50,752 nucleotides of DNA from Candidatus Bathyarchaeota archaeon (lineage in GTDB: Archaea; Thermoproteota; Bathyarchaeia; TCS64): NCBI GenBank assembly GCA_020346605.1, contig CP070784.1, positions 899,322 to 950,073 of the forward strand. Reading direction: 5' to 3'. The notes under the pieces were generated by a model. It had not been told where the DNA came from. It ran no database searches and was given only the letters and a program-made list of their open reading frames with translations. The position numbers were made by a program, and so were the translations under genes. Below, piece by piece: positions 8,138-16,671 of this stretch. Position 1 is the stretch's first letter, and every line of letters begins with the position of its first letter.

Positions 8138-9210
8138 CGCCTGTACTGGCCGTATTTTAGGACTGCACGCCCCACCGCGTTGTAGTTTTCCCGGGGCATG
8201 TCCTGGTGCACGGTGCAGCCCGGCCCAAGCATGAAGCCCCCGCCTTCGCCGGCTTCCTCTATGGCCCTCTTCACCTCGACCTCCACCTGGTCGGGCGAGC
8301 CTGTCCTCAGGGTGATGTTCCGGTTGAGGCCTCCGCAGATCGCGAAGCTGCCACTGTAGATCTCCTTGGTCTTGTCGAGCCAGGTGTACTCGTGGGCGTC
8401 CCAGTTGATGCAGTCCACGGGGTACTCCCTGAACCAGCCGCCCTCCATCAGGTTCTTGTCCTGGGGGTTGCCCTGGGGGGTGCTGCAGATGTGCATCAGC
8501 TTGATGGGGCAGTCCGTGGACTCCAGCACCCTCCTGTCGTAGCTGAGGGCGTACTCCTCGAGCTGCTCCTTGGTGAGCTCCCTCCAGATCCGGCCACCGC
8601 CCCCTATTCCGTAGAAGATCCCCGTGGCCCCTGCCTCTATGCAGGCGGATGCGAACTCAATCGTGGTCTCGGTGATGACCTCTAGGCCCCTCCTCAGGGC
8701 GTCCGGGCTCTTCACCATGTCCTCCATCACCCTCTCGGGGGTTCCCACACCGTTTATAGCCTGGATGATGGGGCTGGGGATGGTGTAGATGAAGGGCATC
8801 CGCCGCAGGTCCCTAGCGAGGATCTCGTTGCACCTGACGAACTCCCTGAGCTCCTTCCTGGGGTCCAGCACCCAGAGCTTCTCCCAGTCCTCGGTCTCCT
8901 CCACCGCCGTGGAGATGGTGGGCGCGTTCTCCTCGTTGCCCCTGAAGTCGAACCTGCTGCCCCACTGCATCGCCATGAACCTGTAGTAGGGAGTTACCTT
9001 GAGAAGGTCCATCTTGTAGTCCAGCTCCCTTAGGAGGGCCATGTGGGCCATAGCGGACTCCTCCCCGTCCCGGGTCGACTTCTCCCAGCTGTACCTTCCC
9101 AGCCAGTCGACGGCGGGGAAGTGCCCCCAGATGGCCCAGGGAACCCTGTCGGGCACCTCCCGGCGCATCACCGCCATCACCCGCTCGAACCTCTCCGAAT
9201 CCATGTTCAT
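8134..9210 (-). CDS. Uroporphyrinogen decarboxylase-like (corrinoid methyltransferase-type) protein
   Basis: A TIM-barrel protein of about 358 residues in the URO-D/MtaA/MtbA family. The metal-site pattern of methyltransferase members is visible: His-x-Cys in LMHICST near the middle and a later Cys in GPGCTVHQDMP near the C-terminus. That favours a zinc-dependent methyl-transfer role with a corrinoid over haem synthesis, and no haem genes are nearby. A minus-strand TATA-like box (CTTTAATATC, 9233-9242) lies about 27 bases before the ATG at 9210, fitting a leaderless start there; longer starts up to 9231 are possible. No corrinoid protein is next to it, so the partner is unknown. Confidence 0.8.
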   Translation of the reverse strand: MNMDSERFERVMAVMRREVPDRVPWAIWGHFPAVDWLGRYSWEKSTRDGEESAMAHMALLRELDYKMDLLKVTPYYRFMAMQWGSRFDFRGNEENAPTISTAVEETEDWEKLWVLDPRKELREFVRCNEILARDLRRMPFIYTIPSPIIQAINGVGTPERVMEDMVKSPDALRRGLEVITETTIEFASACIEAGATGIFYGIGGGGRIWRELTKEQLEEYALSYDRRVLESTDCPIKLMHICSTPQGNPQDKNLMEGGWFREYPVDCINWDAHEYTWLDKTKEIYSGSFAICGGLNRNITLRTGSPDQVEVEVKRAIEEAGEGGGFMLGPGCTVHQDMPRENYNAVGRAVLKYGQYRR

Positions 9211-9232
9211 CACAGAGGAGAGAACGGACAAA

Positions 9233-9242
9233 GATATTAAAG
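9233..9242 (-). promoter_or_regulatory. TATA-like box of the URO-D-like gene
   Basis: On the minus strand CTTTAATATC is centred about 27 bases upstream of the ATG at 9210, which would place the first transcribed base at or next to that ATG. Confidence 0.55.
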
Positions 9243-9293
9243 CTGAGCAGGGACAGGGCCGTCTGGTCCCCGTGTCGAGACTGGAAGACTACA

Positions 9294-9719
9294 TCAACGA
9301 AGACATATCTCCGAGATATAGTCGCTCTGCTCCCCCACCAGAAAGGCGCCTCCGTCCGCCAGATCGATCCAGTAGAACTCAAGCTCGATGGGCGACGGGG
9401 TGTCGTCGGAGGGTGTCTCCTCGTAGCTGATCCACCGGTCTGGGGCTTCGCCGAGGAATTCGAGGTGATAGAAGTGCCTTCGGAAAACGCCGTAGCCGAG
9501 GTGCCTGAAGTCGTAGACCCCGGACCCCAGGTACTTCTTTATCCTCAGGCCCGTCAGGCCCGTCTCCTCGATGGCCTCTCTTAGTACCGCCTCCCCTGGC
9601 GGCTCATCCTCCTCCACCGTCCCCCCTGGGACCTGGACCCCCGACTCCGGATACCGCGGCTCCCTGAACACTAGGAGCCTGTCGCCCCAAGTTATGTAGG
9701 CGGCGACTTTCTCCATCAT
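9294..9719 (-). CDS. NUDIX hydrolase
   Basis: A NUDIX-fold hydrolase of about 141 residues from the ATG at 9719. The Nudix box is complete: GGTVEEDEPPGEAVLREAI followed by EETGL, with the metal-binding REAIEE core. It hydrolyses nucleoside diphosphates linked to another group; the substrate cannot be told. Alternative starts at 9746 and 9779 add a Cys-containing extension (HSCRSCDS). A TATA-like CCTTTATGAG on the minus strand at about 9762-9771 fits either of the shorter starts. Confidence 0.85.
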   Translation of the reverse strand: MMEKVAAYITWGDRLLVFREPRYPESGVQVPGGTVEEDEPPGEAVLREAIEETGLTGLRIKKYLGSGVYDFRHLGYGVFRRHFYHLEFLGEAPDRWISYEETPSDDTPSPIELEFYWIDLADGGAFLVGEQSDYISEICLR

Positions 9720-9891
9720 GGAATCACAGCTTCGACAGGAGTGCATGGTGCTGTGAGCACTCATAAAGGGATTGATCACCGGGGCCCCCTTACCTGTAGC
9801 ACGCCGACCTACGATCCCCGCGGCTCCAAGAGCCTTTCGGAACTTCTATATGAAACGGATCAGATGATAAACCCAAATTCTGAGGGATACT

Positions 9892-11037
9892 GTGGAATAC
9901 AGGAAGTTCGGAAAGTTGGATTGGAAGCCATCGGCCCTCGGCTTCGGGGCCATGAGGCTGCCCATCCTGGAGAACGACTCCAGCAAGATCGACGAGCCCC
10001 TCGCCATCGAGATGATCCGACACGCCATCGACCACGGCGTCAACTACGTGGACACCGCCTACGGCTACCACGGAGGGAACAGCGAGAGGCTGGTAGGCAA
10101 GGCGCTGAAGGACGGCTACAGGGAAAAGGCGATGCTCGCCACCAAGATGCCGACCTGGCTCACCCAGACCTGGGACGACTTCGACAGGTACCTAGACGAG
10201 CAGTTGGGGAAGCTCCAGACGGACAGGATCGACTTCTACCTGCTCCACGGGCTCAACAGGGGGAGGTGGCCAATACTCAGGGAGCTGGGGGTCACCAGGT
10301 GGGCTGAGGAGGCCAAGACCGACGGCAGGATCGGCCACATCGGCTTCAGCTTCCACGACGACTACGACATGCTCAAGGAGATCGTCAACTACTACCCCGG
10401 CTGGGAGTTCTGCCAGATCCAGTACAACTACATGGACACGATGTCCAGCGCCAGGGCTCCCGGAACCGAAGGCCTGAAGTACGCCGCCTTCAAGGACCTC
10501 GCCGTTGTTGTGATGGAGCCCATCCAGGGGGGCAGGCTCTCGATCACGCCACCGGCGGAGATACAGGAGCTCTGGGACAGGGCCCCGGTGAAGAGGAGCC
10601 CAGCCGAGTGGGCCCTCCAGTGGGTCTGGAACCACTCCGAGGTCTCGCTGGTCCTCAGCGGTATGAGCACCATGCAGCACGTCGTCGAGAACGTGGAGAG
10701 CGCAGGTCGCTCAGGTATAGAGATGTTAACCGAGGAGGAGCTCGGCATCGTAGCTGAGGTCCAGAAGAAGTACGCGGAGCACGGGTACATCGGCTGCACC
10801 AGCTGCCTCTACTGCCAGCCCTGCCCCCAGGGGGTCCTGATACCCCAGATCTTCGGGGTCCTCAACGAGAGCTACACAAAGGAGCGGGAAGAGGCCAAGC
10901 AGGCCTACCTCGACGGGGTCTCCGAGGAGGGGCGCGCGGACAAGTGCGTCCAGTGCGGTGCCTGCGAGGAGCAGTGCCCGCAGGGCCTCCCCATCATGGA
11001 CCTGATGAGGGGCACGGCTAGGAACTACGGGAGATAA
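9892..11037 (+). CDS. Aldo/keto reductase with C-terminal two-cluster ferredoxin domain
   Basis: A 381-residue protein. Residues 1 to about 285 form an aldo/keto reductase barrel with the catalytic tetrad Asp54, Tyr57, Lys85 and His119. The C-terminus carries two 4Fe-4S motifs: Cys302, Cys305, Cys308, Cys311 and Cys352, Cys355, Cys358, Cys362, each followed by Pro. This domain order is known in the YcsN/MJ1585-type oxidoreductases of anaerobes and suggests electrons pass between ferredoxin and the barrel rather than only NADPH. The start is GTG at 9892. It stands alone between a NUDIX gene and the AAA+/VWA operon. Confidence 0.9.
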   Translation: MEYRKFGKLDWKPSALGFGAMRLPILENDSSKIDEPLAIEMIRHAIDHGVNYVDTAYGYHGGNSERLVGKALKDGYREKAMLATKMPTWLTQTWDDFDRYLDEQLGKLQTDRIDFYLLHGLNRGRWPILRELGVTRWAEEAKTDGRIGHIGFSFHDDYDMLKEIVNYYPGWEFCQIQYNYMDTMSSARAPGTEGLKYAAFKDLAVVVMEPIQGGRLSITPPAEIQELWDRAPVKRSPAEWALQWVWNHSEVSLVLSGMSTMQHVVENVESAGRSGIEMLTEEELGIVAEVQKKYAEHGYIGCTSCLYCQPCPQGVLIPQIFGVLNESYTKEREEAKQAYLDGVSEEGRADKCVQCGACEEQCPQGLPIMDLMRGTARNYGR

Positions 11038-11066
11038 CTCCTCTCCATTGTCTAGAGCGTCTCCCC

Positions 11067-11076
11067 ACCTCGTATC
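11067..11076 (+). promoter_or_regulatory. TATA-like box of the AAA+/VWA operon
   Basis: CCTTTTAAAC lies about 55 bases before the first ATG at 11126, predicting a short untranslated leader. Confidence 0.45.
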
Positions 11077-11125
11077 CCTTTTAAACAACTCCTAGCTTGC
11101 ATACACAAGACAGATCGGACCATAG

Positions 11126-12640
11126 ATGTGGCGATGTAGGATGGAGTTTGACCTAGAGAAGTACCAGCCGATGCCTGTAAGATACGAGCTCAGGTACGTG
11201 ATGCTGAAGAAGCTCGGTGAGGGCGAGGACCCACTCCCCGACGTACATGGGAGGGAGGAGACGAAGAGGGACGTTATCCGCGCCGTCCTCAGCAACAGCC
11301 ACCCCTACCTGGTATCCAGGGAGGGCACGGGTAAGACCCGCCTCGCGGAGTCTCTGGCGAAGCTGCTGCCCCCCGTTCCCAAGATCAAGGGATGCCCTTA
11401 CAACTGCGACCCCAAGTGGCCGGAGGATTGGAAGTGCCCCAGCTGCCGGGATGAGGAGGACCCAGAGATCGAGTTCATATCGGGGAAGGAGCGGTACAGC
11501 CGGATCCAGGGGAACGAGTACACCAACGAGGCGAAGATCCTCGGGGTCAAGGACATACAGGCCATCGTGCAGGGCGGCAGTCCCACAGATCCCCGTACTT
11601 TCATCGGCACCGGAGTCCTCCGTGGGAACAGGGGCATCGTCGTCGTCGACGAGCTCCCGGCGATCCCCACCAAGGTGCAGGTCCTCTTCCACCCGATGCT
11701 GCAGGAGGACAAGATCATCCTGGAGGAGTACGCCTGGGAGCGCCCCGTCGACCTGTTCTTCATCGCCACCGGCAACCCGACGGGCTTCGCCCACGTCAAC
11801 CGGATCCCCGAGCCGCTGCTGGACCGGCTGGAGATGATCCCCATGGGGCTCCCCGACGAAGTTGTGGAGAGGGAAATCATGTACAGGGAGCGGTTCAGGG
11901 TCTACGAGGACTTCTTCGTGGAGAGGGAGGAGCCCCCGATGCAGGAGCCACTCTACATCGGTCCCATGGCGCTGAGGCGCAGGATCGCAGCGCCCTGGTG
12001 GATCGTCGAAGTCATCGCCAAGACCACCAGGTACACCAGGGACTGCCCCAACATCGACAGGGGCGCCAGCATCCGCGGCAGCATCAAGGCCCTCGACCAC
12101 ACCTACTCGACGACGGAGATGCGGGGAGGCCGCGTCTCCAACCTCTCCGACACCGTCCGGGGCCTCGACCTCGCCCTCAGGGGGCGGGTGCGCATCAGGG
12201 CTGACCTCATCGGGTTCGACGAGGGAGTCGGCGACGCAATGGCGAAGACCAACGAGGTCGTCGAGGACGTCATGTGGTACGCGGTCAGGGACGTCGGCGA
12301 GAGGATCCTCGCGGGACTCGACGTCAGCGACAGGGCCCTCGCCAAGGAGATCGACGGACTCATCTCGACCGGTGGAGGCATTGGGGATCTTGAAGTAGGC
12401 TCGGCGGTCTCGGAGGCGTTGGACTGGATGGACGATGCCGGGCCGGCCGAGGCACAGCATCTCGTGAACAACCTCGAGGACCAGCTCAGGGAGTGCACAG
12501 AGGGCGTGGACCCTGATACCGTCTCAGAGTACAGGCTCTCGGGGCTGGAGCTGCTGGCGAACGCGCTCCTCGCCACGGGTACTGTCAGCTCGTTCAGCGA
12601 TCAAAGCCAGATATTCGTTCCTAAGCGGATGGAAGAGTGA
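11126..12640 (+). CDS. AAA+ ATPase, Mg-chelatase subunit I-like, with cysteine-knuckle insert
   Basis: A 504-residue ATPase of the Mg-chelatase I/MoxR type. The P-loop is EGTGKT with Lys70, and Walker B is IVVVDE at 171-176, followed by a sensor-1 Asn in FFIATGNPT. Between the P-loop helix and the next strand a short insert has Cys90, Cys94, Cys104 and Cys107, spaced like a zinc knuckle. These ATPases work with a VWA partner to load metal into tetrapyrroles or remodel proteins. Here the partner follows with a TGATG overlap. No CobN-type large subunit is nearby, so metal chelation is not shown. The ATG at 11126 could instead be 11141. Confidence 0.85.
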   Translation: MWRCRMEFDLEKYQPMPVRYELRYVMLKKLGEGEDPLPDVHGREETKRDVIRAVLSNSHPYLVSREGTGKTRLAESLAKLLPPVPKIKGCPYNCDPKWPEDWKCPSCRDEEDPEIEFISGKERYSRIQGNEYTNEAKILGVKDIQAIVQGGSPTDPRTFIGTGVLRGNRGIVVVDELPAIPTKVQVLFHPMLQEDKIILEEYAWERPVDLFFIATGNPTGFAHVNRIPEPLLDRLEMIPMGLPDEVVEREIMYRERFRVYEDFFVEREEPPMQEPLYIGPMALRRRIAAPWWIVEVIAKTTRYTRDCPNIDRGASIRGSIKALDHTYSTTEMRGGRVSNLSDTVRGLDLALRGRVRIRADLIGFDEGVGDAMAKTNEVVEDVMWYAVRDVGERILAGLDVSDRALAKEIDGLISTGGGIGDLEVGSAVSEALDWMDDAGPAEAQHLVNNLEDQLRECTEGVDPDTVSEYRLSGLELLANALLATGTVSSFSDQSQIFVPKRMEE

Positions 12641-13884
12641 TGCAGACCCTCAGCCGGAGCCCCTGCAGCGACCTCACCAACGAGCAGCTGGAGATGCTCA
12701 GGGAGGTCGCGAAGATGCAGATGGGCCACGGCCTCGACTACGACTCCAAGATCATGGACAGGGCCCGGAAGAGGGCGGAGAAGCGGTTCCGGGAATCCCG
12801 CAGGAGGAAGGAGATCGCCGAGTCCGAGCTGGAGGAGCTGGAGGGGAGGCAGATGCAGGAGGCCCTCGACAAGCTCCTGAGTGGAGGGGGCAGCCCCGAA
12901 GACATCATTGAGGCTCTGGAGTCTGACGAGGAGGGGACAAACCTCAGGGAGCAGCTCGAGGAGCTAGCTCAGGAGCCACAGGGCATGACCAGGGAGGACT
13001 TCGATGACGTCCTCTCCGAGTTCGACAGGAAGGGACTGACGCATCCCAAGAGGCCCAGGATCGCGCTCACGTCGAAGGGAGCCCAACTCCTCGGGGAGGG
13101 CTTCCTCAACAGGATCCTGCAGCGCCTCTCCCGGCACGGCGTCGGTCCCCACAAGATACAGGACGTTGGGCACGGCCCCTGGCTCTCGTCCACCATCCGT
13201 CTCTACGAGGTGGGCGACCCCTACGAGAGGATCAGCATAGAGAAGAGCCTCATCGCCTCCCTGGAGCGCGGCGGGAGGTTCGGCGACCTGAGGCTGGAGG
13301 ACTTCCGCACATACGAGGCCATCCACAGCACTGAGGTCCAGTTCGGCATACTGGTCGACCAGAGCGCCTCGATGAACCGGGACGGGAAACTGGAGGCCGC
13401 CGTGGGGACCGCCCTCGCCCTCTCAAGGCTGATGAGGACCCAGTTCCCCGAGGACAGGCTACGGGTCATCGCCTTCTCCGAGGAGTCCCGTGAGGTGGAG
13501 CCCTGGGAGCTCCCAGACCTCGTCGTCCCCATAGGGTACACGGACATCAGGGCAGCCCTCAGATCCTTCAGGAGGGCGGTCGCCCACGAGTCCGGCAACA
13601 AGCAGGCCCACCTCATAACCGACTCGGCCCCTAACTTCGAGGACGGAGAGTACGTCGGCTTCGACCAGGCCTTCCCCCACCTCCTCGACGAGGCCAGGAG
13701 GTACAGAGCAGCCGGGATCGTGCTGAACATAGTGATGCTAGACGACGACCCACGGCTCAAGGAGATGGCCAAGGAGGTGGCGAAGCAGAACCTGGGCAGG
13801 GTGTTCTTCACCCGACCTGGTGAGCTGGGGGAGGCCATCGTGGAGGACTACCTCACCTCGAAAAGGGAGGTAGTCAGGTTCTAA
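12640..13884 (+). CDS. VWA-domain protein, Mg-chelatase subunit D-like
   Basis: A protein of about 414 residues. The N-terminal half is charged and helical (coiled coil around residues 25-80). The C-terminal half is a von Willebrand A domain with the metal-adhesion motif DQSAS (D-x-S-x-S) near residue 240, followed by a later Thr in the MIDAS position and an Asp-rich segment near 360. The ATG at 12640 shares one base with the stop of the ATPase gene; a GTG three bases earlier is also possible. The pair should form one machine in which the VWA protein recognises the client. The gene ends at TAA 13882-13884 and overlaps the convergent methyltransferase stop by four bases. Confidence 0.85.
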   Translation: MQTLSRSPCSDLTNEQLEMLREVAKMQMGHGLDYDSKIMDRARKRAEKRFRESRRRKEIAESELEELEGRQMQEALDKLLSGGGSPEDIIEALESDEEGTNLREQLEELAQEPQGMTREDFDDVLSEFDRKGLTHPKRPRIALTSKGAQLLGEGFLNRILQRLSRHGVGPHKIQDVGHGPWLSSTIRLYEVGDPYERISIEKSLIASLERGGRFGDLRLEDFRTYEAIHSTEVQFGILVDQSASMNRDGKLEAAVGTALALSRLMRTQFPEDRLRVIAFSEESREVEPWELPDLVVPIGYTDIRAALRSFRRAVAHESGNKQAHLITDSAPNFEDGEYVGFDQAFPHLLDEARRYRAAGIVLNIVMLDDDPRLKEMAKEVAKQNLGRVFFTRPGELGEAIVEDYLTSKREVVRF

Positions 13885-14627
13885 ACGGGGCGGGCGACGA
13901 CCACCATCATAGCGCTCTCGTCGCTGAACTCTTGCTCCTCGTGCCCCCCGTACCAGTCCTCGACTTTGAAGCCGGACTCGGTGAGGAGCCCCCATATTCC
14001 ATCGGGGGTGTGGACGTAGACCTCGCCGCCCTCGAAGTACCTCTCCGTCATCCTGCCGTCGAAGTAGTGCTCGTACCACAGGTTTATCGTCATGAGGCGC
14101 CTCTCCGGGTCGGTGCTGTGGTGGCCGGTCCTGACCACCGTGTTGCGCTCGTCGATGGGCTTCCTCTGGACGAACCAGCTGCTGTCGGCCCTGAGCTCGG
14201 GGACGTGGGCGAGGTCGAAGGCGTAGACCCCATCCGGGGCGACGTGAGCTCTTATCGCCTCCAGTGCCTTCAGCTGGTCAGCGCGTTCCAGCAGGTGGTC
14301 GAAGCTGAAGCTGGGGAAGTAGACGAGGCCGAATCCCTCGCCGAGGCTGAAGTCCCTCACGTCTGCGAGCTCCAAATGGATCCGCTCCCTCACCTCCACG
14401 AGCTCCTTTGCGAGATTGGCATCCGCGGCCCTCAGCATGTGCGGGGAGTTGTCGATGCCCCAGGTCTCGATGCCCTCCCTGGCGAGCTGGATCGCGAGGC
14501 GTGCCGTACCCACGCCAAGCTCGAGGGCCTTGCCGCCGTGCTCCTTCGCCAGCCCAATGTAGAAGGGCCCGTCCGCCTTCGCTCCGAACAGGTCATAGTA
14601 TTTCTCAGCGCCCTCACGGTACGTCAT
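13881..14627 (-). CDS. Class I SAM-dependent methyltransferase
   Basis: A 248-residue Rossmann methyltransferase. The SAM-binding motif I is LELGVGTARLA near residues 36-46, with an acidic residue after strand 2 (WGIDNSPHML). The rest resembles small-molecule methyltransferases of the UbiE/ubiquinone type; the substrate is unknown. It has a minus-strand T-rich box (ATTTTTATCC) some 40 bases upstream and an AGGTGATC element near the ATG. It converges with the VWA gene and shares CTAA with it. Confidence 0.8.
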   Translation of the reverse strand: MTYREGAEKYYDLFGAKADGPFYIGLAKEHGGKALELGVGTARLAIQLAREGIETWGIDNSPHMLRAADANLAKELVEVRERIHLELADVRDFSLGEGFGLVYFPSFSFDHLLERADQLKALEAIRAHVAPDGVYAFDLAHVPELRADSSWFVQRKPIDERNTVVRTGHHSTDPERRLMTINLWYEHYFDGRMTERYFEGGEVYVHTPDGIWGLLTESGFKVEDWYGGHEEQEFSDESAMMVVVARPV

Positions 14628-14707
14628 GACCGATCACCTGTTGAGGTTTCTGCGTTTTTAGGATAAAAATTCGTTGACCTGTAGGAGCGCAACGCTAAAG
14701 TGTATGC

Positions 14708-15085
14708 TTGCTAAGGCTTGAGAAGGTGCTTGCGTTGTCAGGCGGCATGAAAGAGATGGCCGAGCTCCTGAGGTCGGGGGCCAGGATGCTCGACAAGAGC
14801 TGCCCCGAGTGCAACTCACCCCTCTTCCAGCTCAAGTCGGGGGAGATCTGGTGCGCCAACTGCCAGAGGAGAGTAGTCATCGTACAGGAGGGGGAGGAGT
14901 CCGCCGCTGAAGCGGGGATGGAGCTCGAGTCACTGGAGAGAGCCCTGGTCAATAAGATCGCCTCCATGAGAACCCTGATCGCAAACGAGAACGAGCCGGC
15001 CAAGCTGAAGGAGGCCACCGAGGTTCTGGATTCCCTCCTTTCGTCGCTTGAGAAGGCGAGGCGCATCAGGAAGAAGTCGCCCTAG
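14708..15085 (+). CDS. Sjogren/scleroderma autoantigen 1 (p27)-like zinc-ribbon protein
   Basis: A 125-residue archaeal protein of the p27 autoantigen family. A zinc ribbon is formed by Cys32, Cys35, Cys49 and Cys52 (CPEC and CANC). A helical tail follows from about residue 70 to 125 with many Glu and Lys. Its function in archaea is not established. The listed start is TTG at 14708; the ATG at 14747 (codon 14) is an alternative that keeps the whole ribbon. The TAG stop lies in a CTAG shared with the convergent EamA gene. Confidence 0.8.
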   Translation: MLRLEKVLALSGGMKEMAELLRSGARMLDKSCPECNSPLFQLKSGEIWCANCQRRVVIVQEGEESAAEAGMELESLERALVNKIASMRTLIANENEPAKLKEATEVLDSLLSSLEKARRIRKKSP

Positions 15086-15949
15086 AACAGGGTTATGATC
15101 CCCGCTCCCGCCACTATCACTAGACAGCCGACGGCCACCCGCCAGTCTATCCTCTCAGAGTCCCTGAGGAAAATTAGGCTCAACACTAGGGAGAAGAGGG
15201 GGTTCGTACCTATGAGGGCCGCCACGACCGAGACGTCGCCGTGGGACAGGGCGCTGAACATGGCGAGCCAGCCAGCGCTCAGGACGATGCCGGAGACTGC
15301 GAAGAACGCCCCGCTGTTTCTCGTGAGCCTGAAACTCCCCGTCTGCCGGGCTGCCAACATGTAGACCGCGTAGGAGAGCAGGCTCGCGGAGGAGCCGACG
15401 AGGGCCCCCAGCGTTGCGCTGGGGAGGAGGTTAAGACCTATCTTCCTGAAGACCCCGGACGCCCCGTACGAAGCCGCGGAGAGGATGGGTATCAACAGAG
15501 CGGAGGTCCTGAGGTCGGAGCTGCCAGCTCCCTCGAGCCTGGTGACGGCGACGCCTCCCATGACGAAGATGACGCCCAGGAGGGTCGCCGGCGCCACATT
15601 CTCTCCGATGAACAAGGCTGCGAAGAACGTCGAGAAAAGCGGGCTGGAACCGATGATTGTAGCGCTCACCGAGACACCGAGCCTATCGATGCTAGTGTAG
15701 TTGAGGAGCCTCCCCAAGGTCGAGGTCATGAAGCCCGAGGCCACGAAGAAGGCGACGCCCGTCAGGTTCATCGCCGCCGGCGGTCCCGAGGCGACGAGGG
15801 TGGAGAGGACAGCCACCTGCACCATGGACGCCACAACGGCCCCCGTCAGCGGGTTGGAGTCCCTCATCCCCTTCCTTGCGAGGACGGCGCTGGTCCCGTA
15901 GCAGAACGCCGTGAAGATGGAGAGGGCTTCGACGTACGTAAGAGATCAC
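15082..15949 (-). CDS. EamA/DMT-superfamily transporter with an apparent 5' frameshift
   Basis: A drug/metabolite transporter of the EamA type, with nine or ten predicted membrane helices in two repeated halves. The clean frame begins at an ATG at 15867, but that cuts off the first helix. The matching upstream residues (ending AVLARKG before the Met) continue in frame back to a stop at 15946-15948 with no ATG, GTG or TTG. A GTG at 15949 in the neighbouring frame starts a VISYV peptide that joins the helix if one base is removed near 15936-15940 (CTTACGTACGTC). So the gene is either frameshifted, misread, or starts by an unusual codon. Substrates of such transporters are usually small organic molecules. 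It shares CTAG at its end with the p27 gene. Confidence 0.75.
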
Positions 15950-16007
15950 CCGGGGTGTCTTTGAAGCTTCCCGCGAGGTCTATTAAAATCTATCAGTGGG
16001 GGCGGCG

Positions 16008-16613
16008 TCATCCCTCTCTAGCTTCGAGGAGTCCCTCCAACAGCTCCAGAAGCTCCGCCTGCACAGCCTTCTTGGGCCTGTCCGCGTCCACGCTGACCAG
16101 TTCACCGGTGTTCACCAGCTGGACGTAGATGTCCCTAACCTTCCGCAGGTACTCCGTCCTCTCGTAGATCGTCCTCTGCCTCTTCAGCCGCTGGAGGCTG
16201 AACTCAGGGAGGATGTCGAGGAGCACTACGAGGTCGGGTTTACGGGCGAACCTGTTCATCTCCCTTATCCAGTCGAGGTCGACGCCCATCGCCCCCTGGT
16301 ACGCCAGGCTTGAGTAGAAGTAGCGGTTCGAGATGACGATGGCTCCCCTTTTGAGCGCGGGCTCGACAACAGTCTTCAGGTGGTCGAACCGATCTCCTGC
16401 GAAGATAAGGGCCTCGGTCTCGGCGGGGAGCCTCCCCTCGTCCCTCCTCTGGTAGCGCTTCAGGAAGGTGCCGACGCGGTTCTTGCTGGGCTCGGCTGTC
16501 TCCACAACGTTGTACCCTCGTTCACGAAGCTCTCGAAGGAGGAACTTGATGTGGGTGTCCTTGCCGCTGCCGTCGATCCCCTCAAAGACGATGAAGACGC
16601 CCCGATCGGCCAT
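16008..16613 (-). CDS. tmk: dTMP kinase (thymidylate kinase)
   Basis: A 201-residue P-loop kinase that phosphorylates dTMP to dTDP. The P-loop is EGIDGSGKDT near residues 11-20. The DR motif (SNRYFYSSLAYQGA, with the Arg and Tyr of the dTMP site) lies near 95-110, and GDRF is near 73-76. A LID region with RxxRTxYER follows near 146. Length and motifs agree with tmk. It stands between the transporter and the peptidase genes on the same strand, with about 50 bases on each side. Confidence 0.93.
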   Translation of the reverse strand: MADRGVFIVFEGIDGSGKDTHIKFLLRELRERGYNVVETAEPSKNRVGTFLKRYQRRDEGRLPAETEALIFAGDRFDHLKTVVEPALKRGAIVISNRYFYSSLAYQGAMGVDLDWIREMNRFARKPDLVVLLDILPEFSLQRLKRQRTIYERTEYLRKVRDIYVQLVNTGELVSVDADRPKKAVQAELLELLEGLLEAREG

Positions 16614-16662
16614 TACCTAGAGATGTCACAGGGTAGCGTTAAAGCATTTTTGAGAGAAGATG

Positions 16663-16668
16663 AAAAAA
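16663..16668 (-). terminator. T-run after the M24 peptidase gene
   Basis: Six A on the plus strand, T6 on the minus-sense RNA, immediately past the stop of the peptidase gene. Confidence 0.35.
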
Positions 16669-16671
16669 TAG

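Noticed and set aside
11153..12460. 435-residue minus-strand frame opposite the AAA+ gene
   Set aside because: The plus strand has P-loop, Walker B and sensor motifs; the other is a compositional shadow.
15692..15949. 85-residue frame at the EamA start as a separate gene
   Set aside because: It is the shifted reading of the transporter N-terminus and has no family likeness beyond its first five residues.
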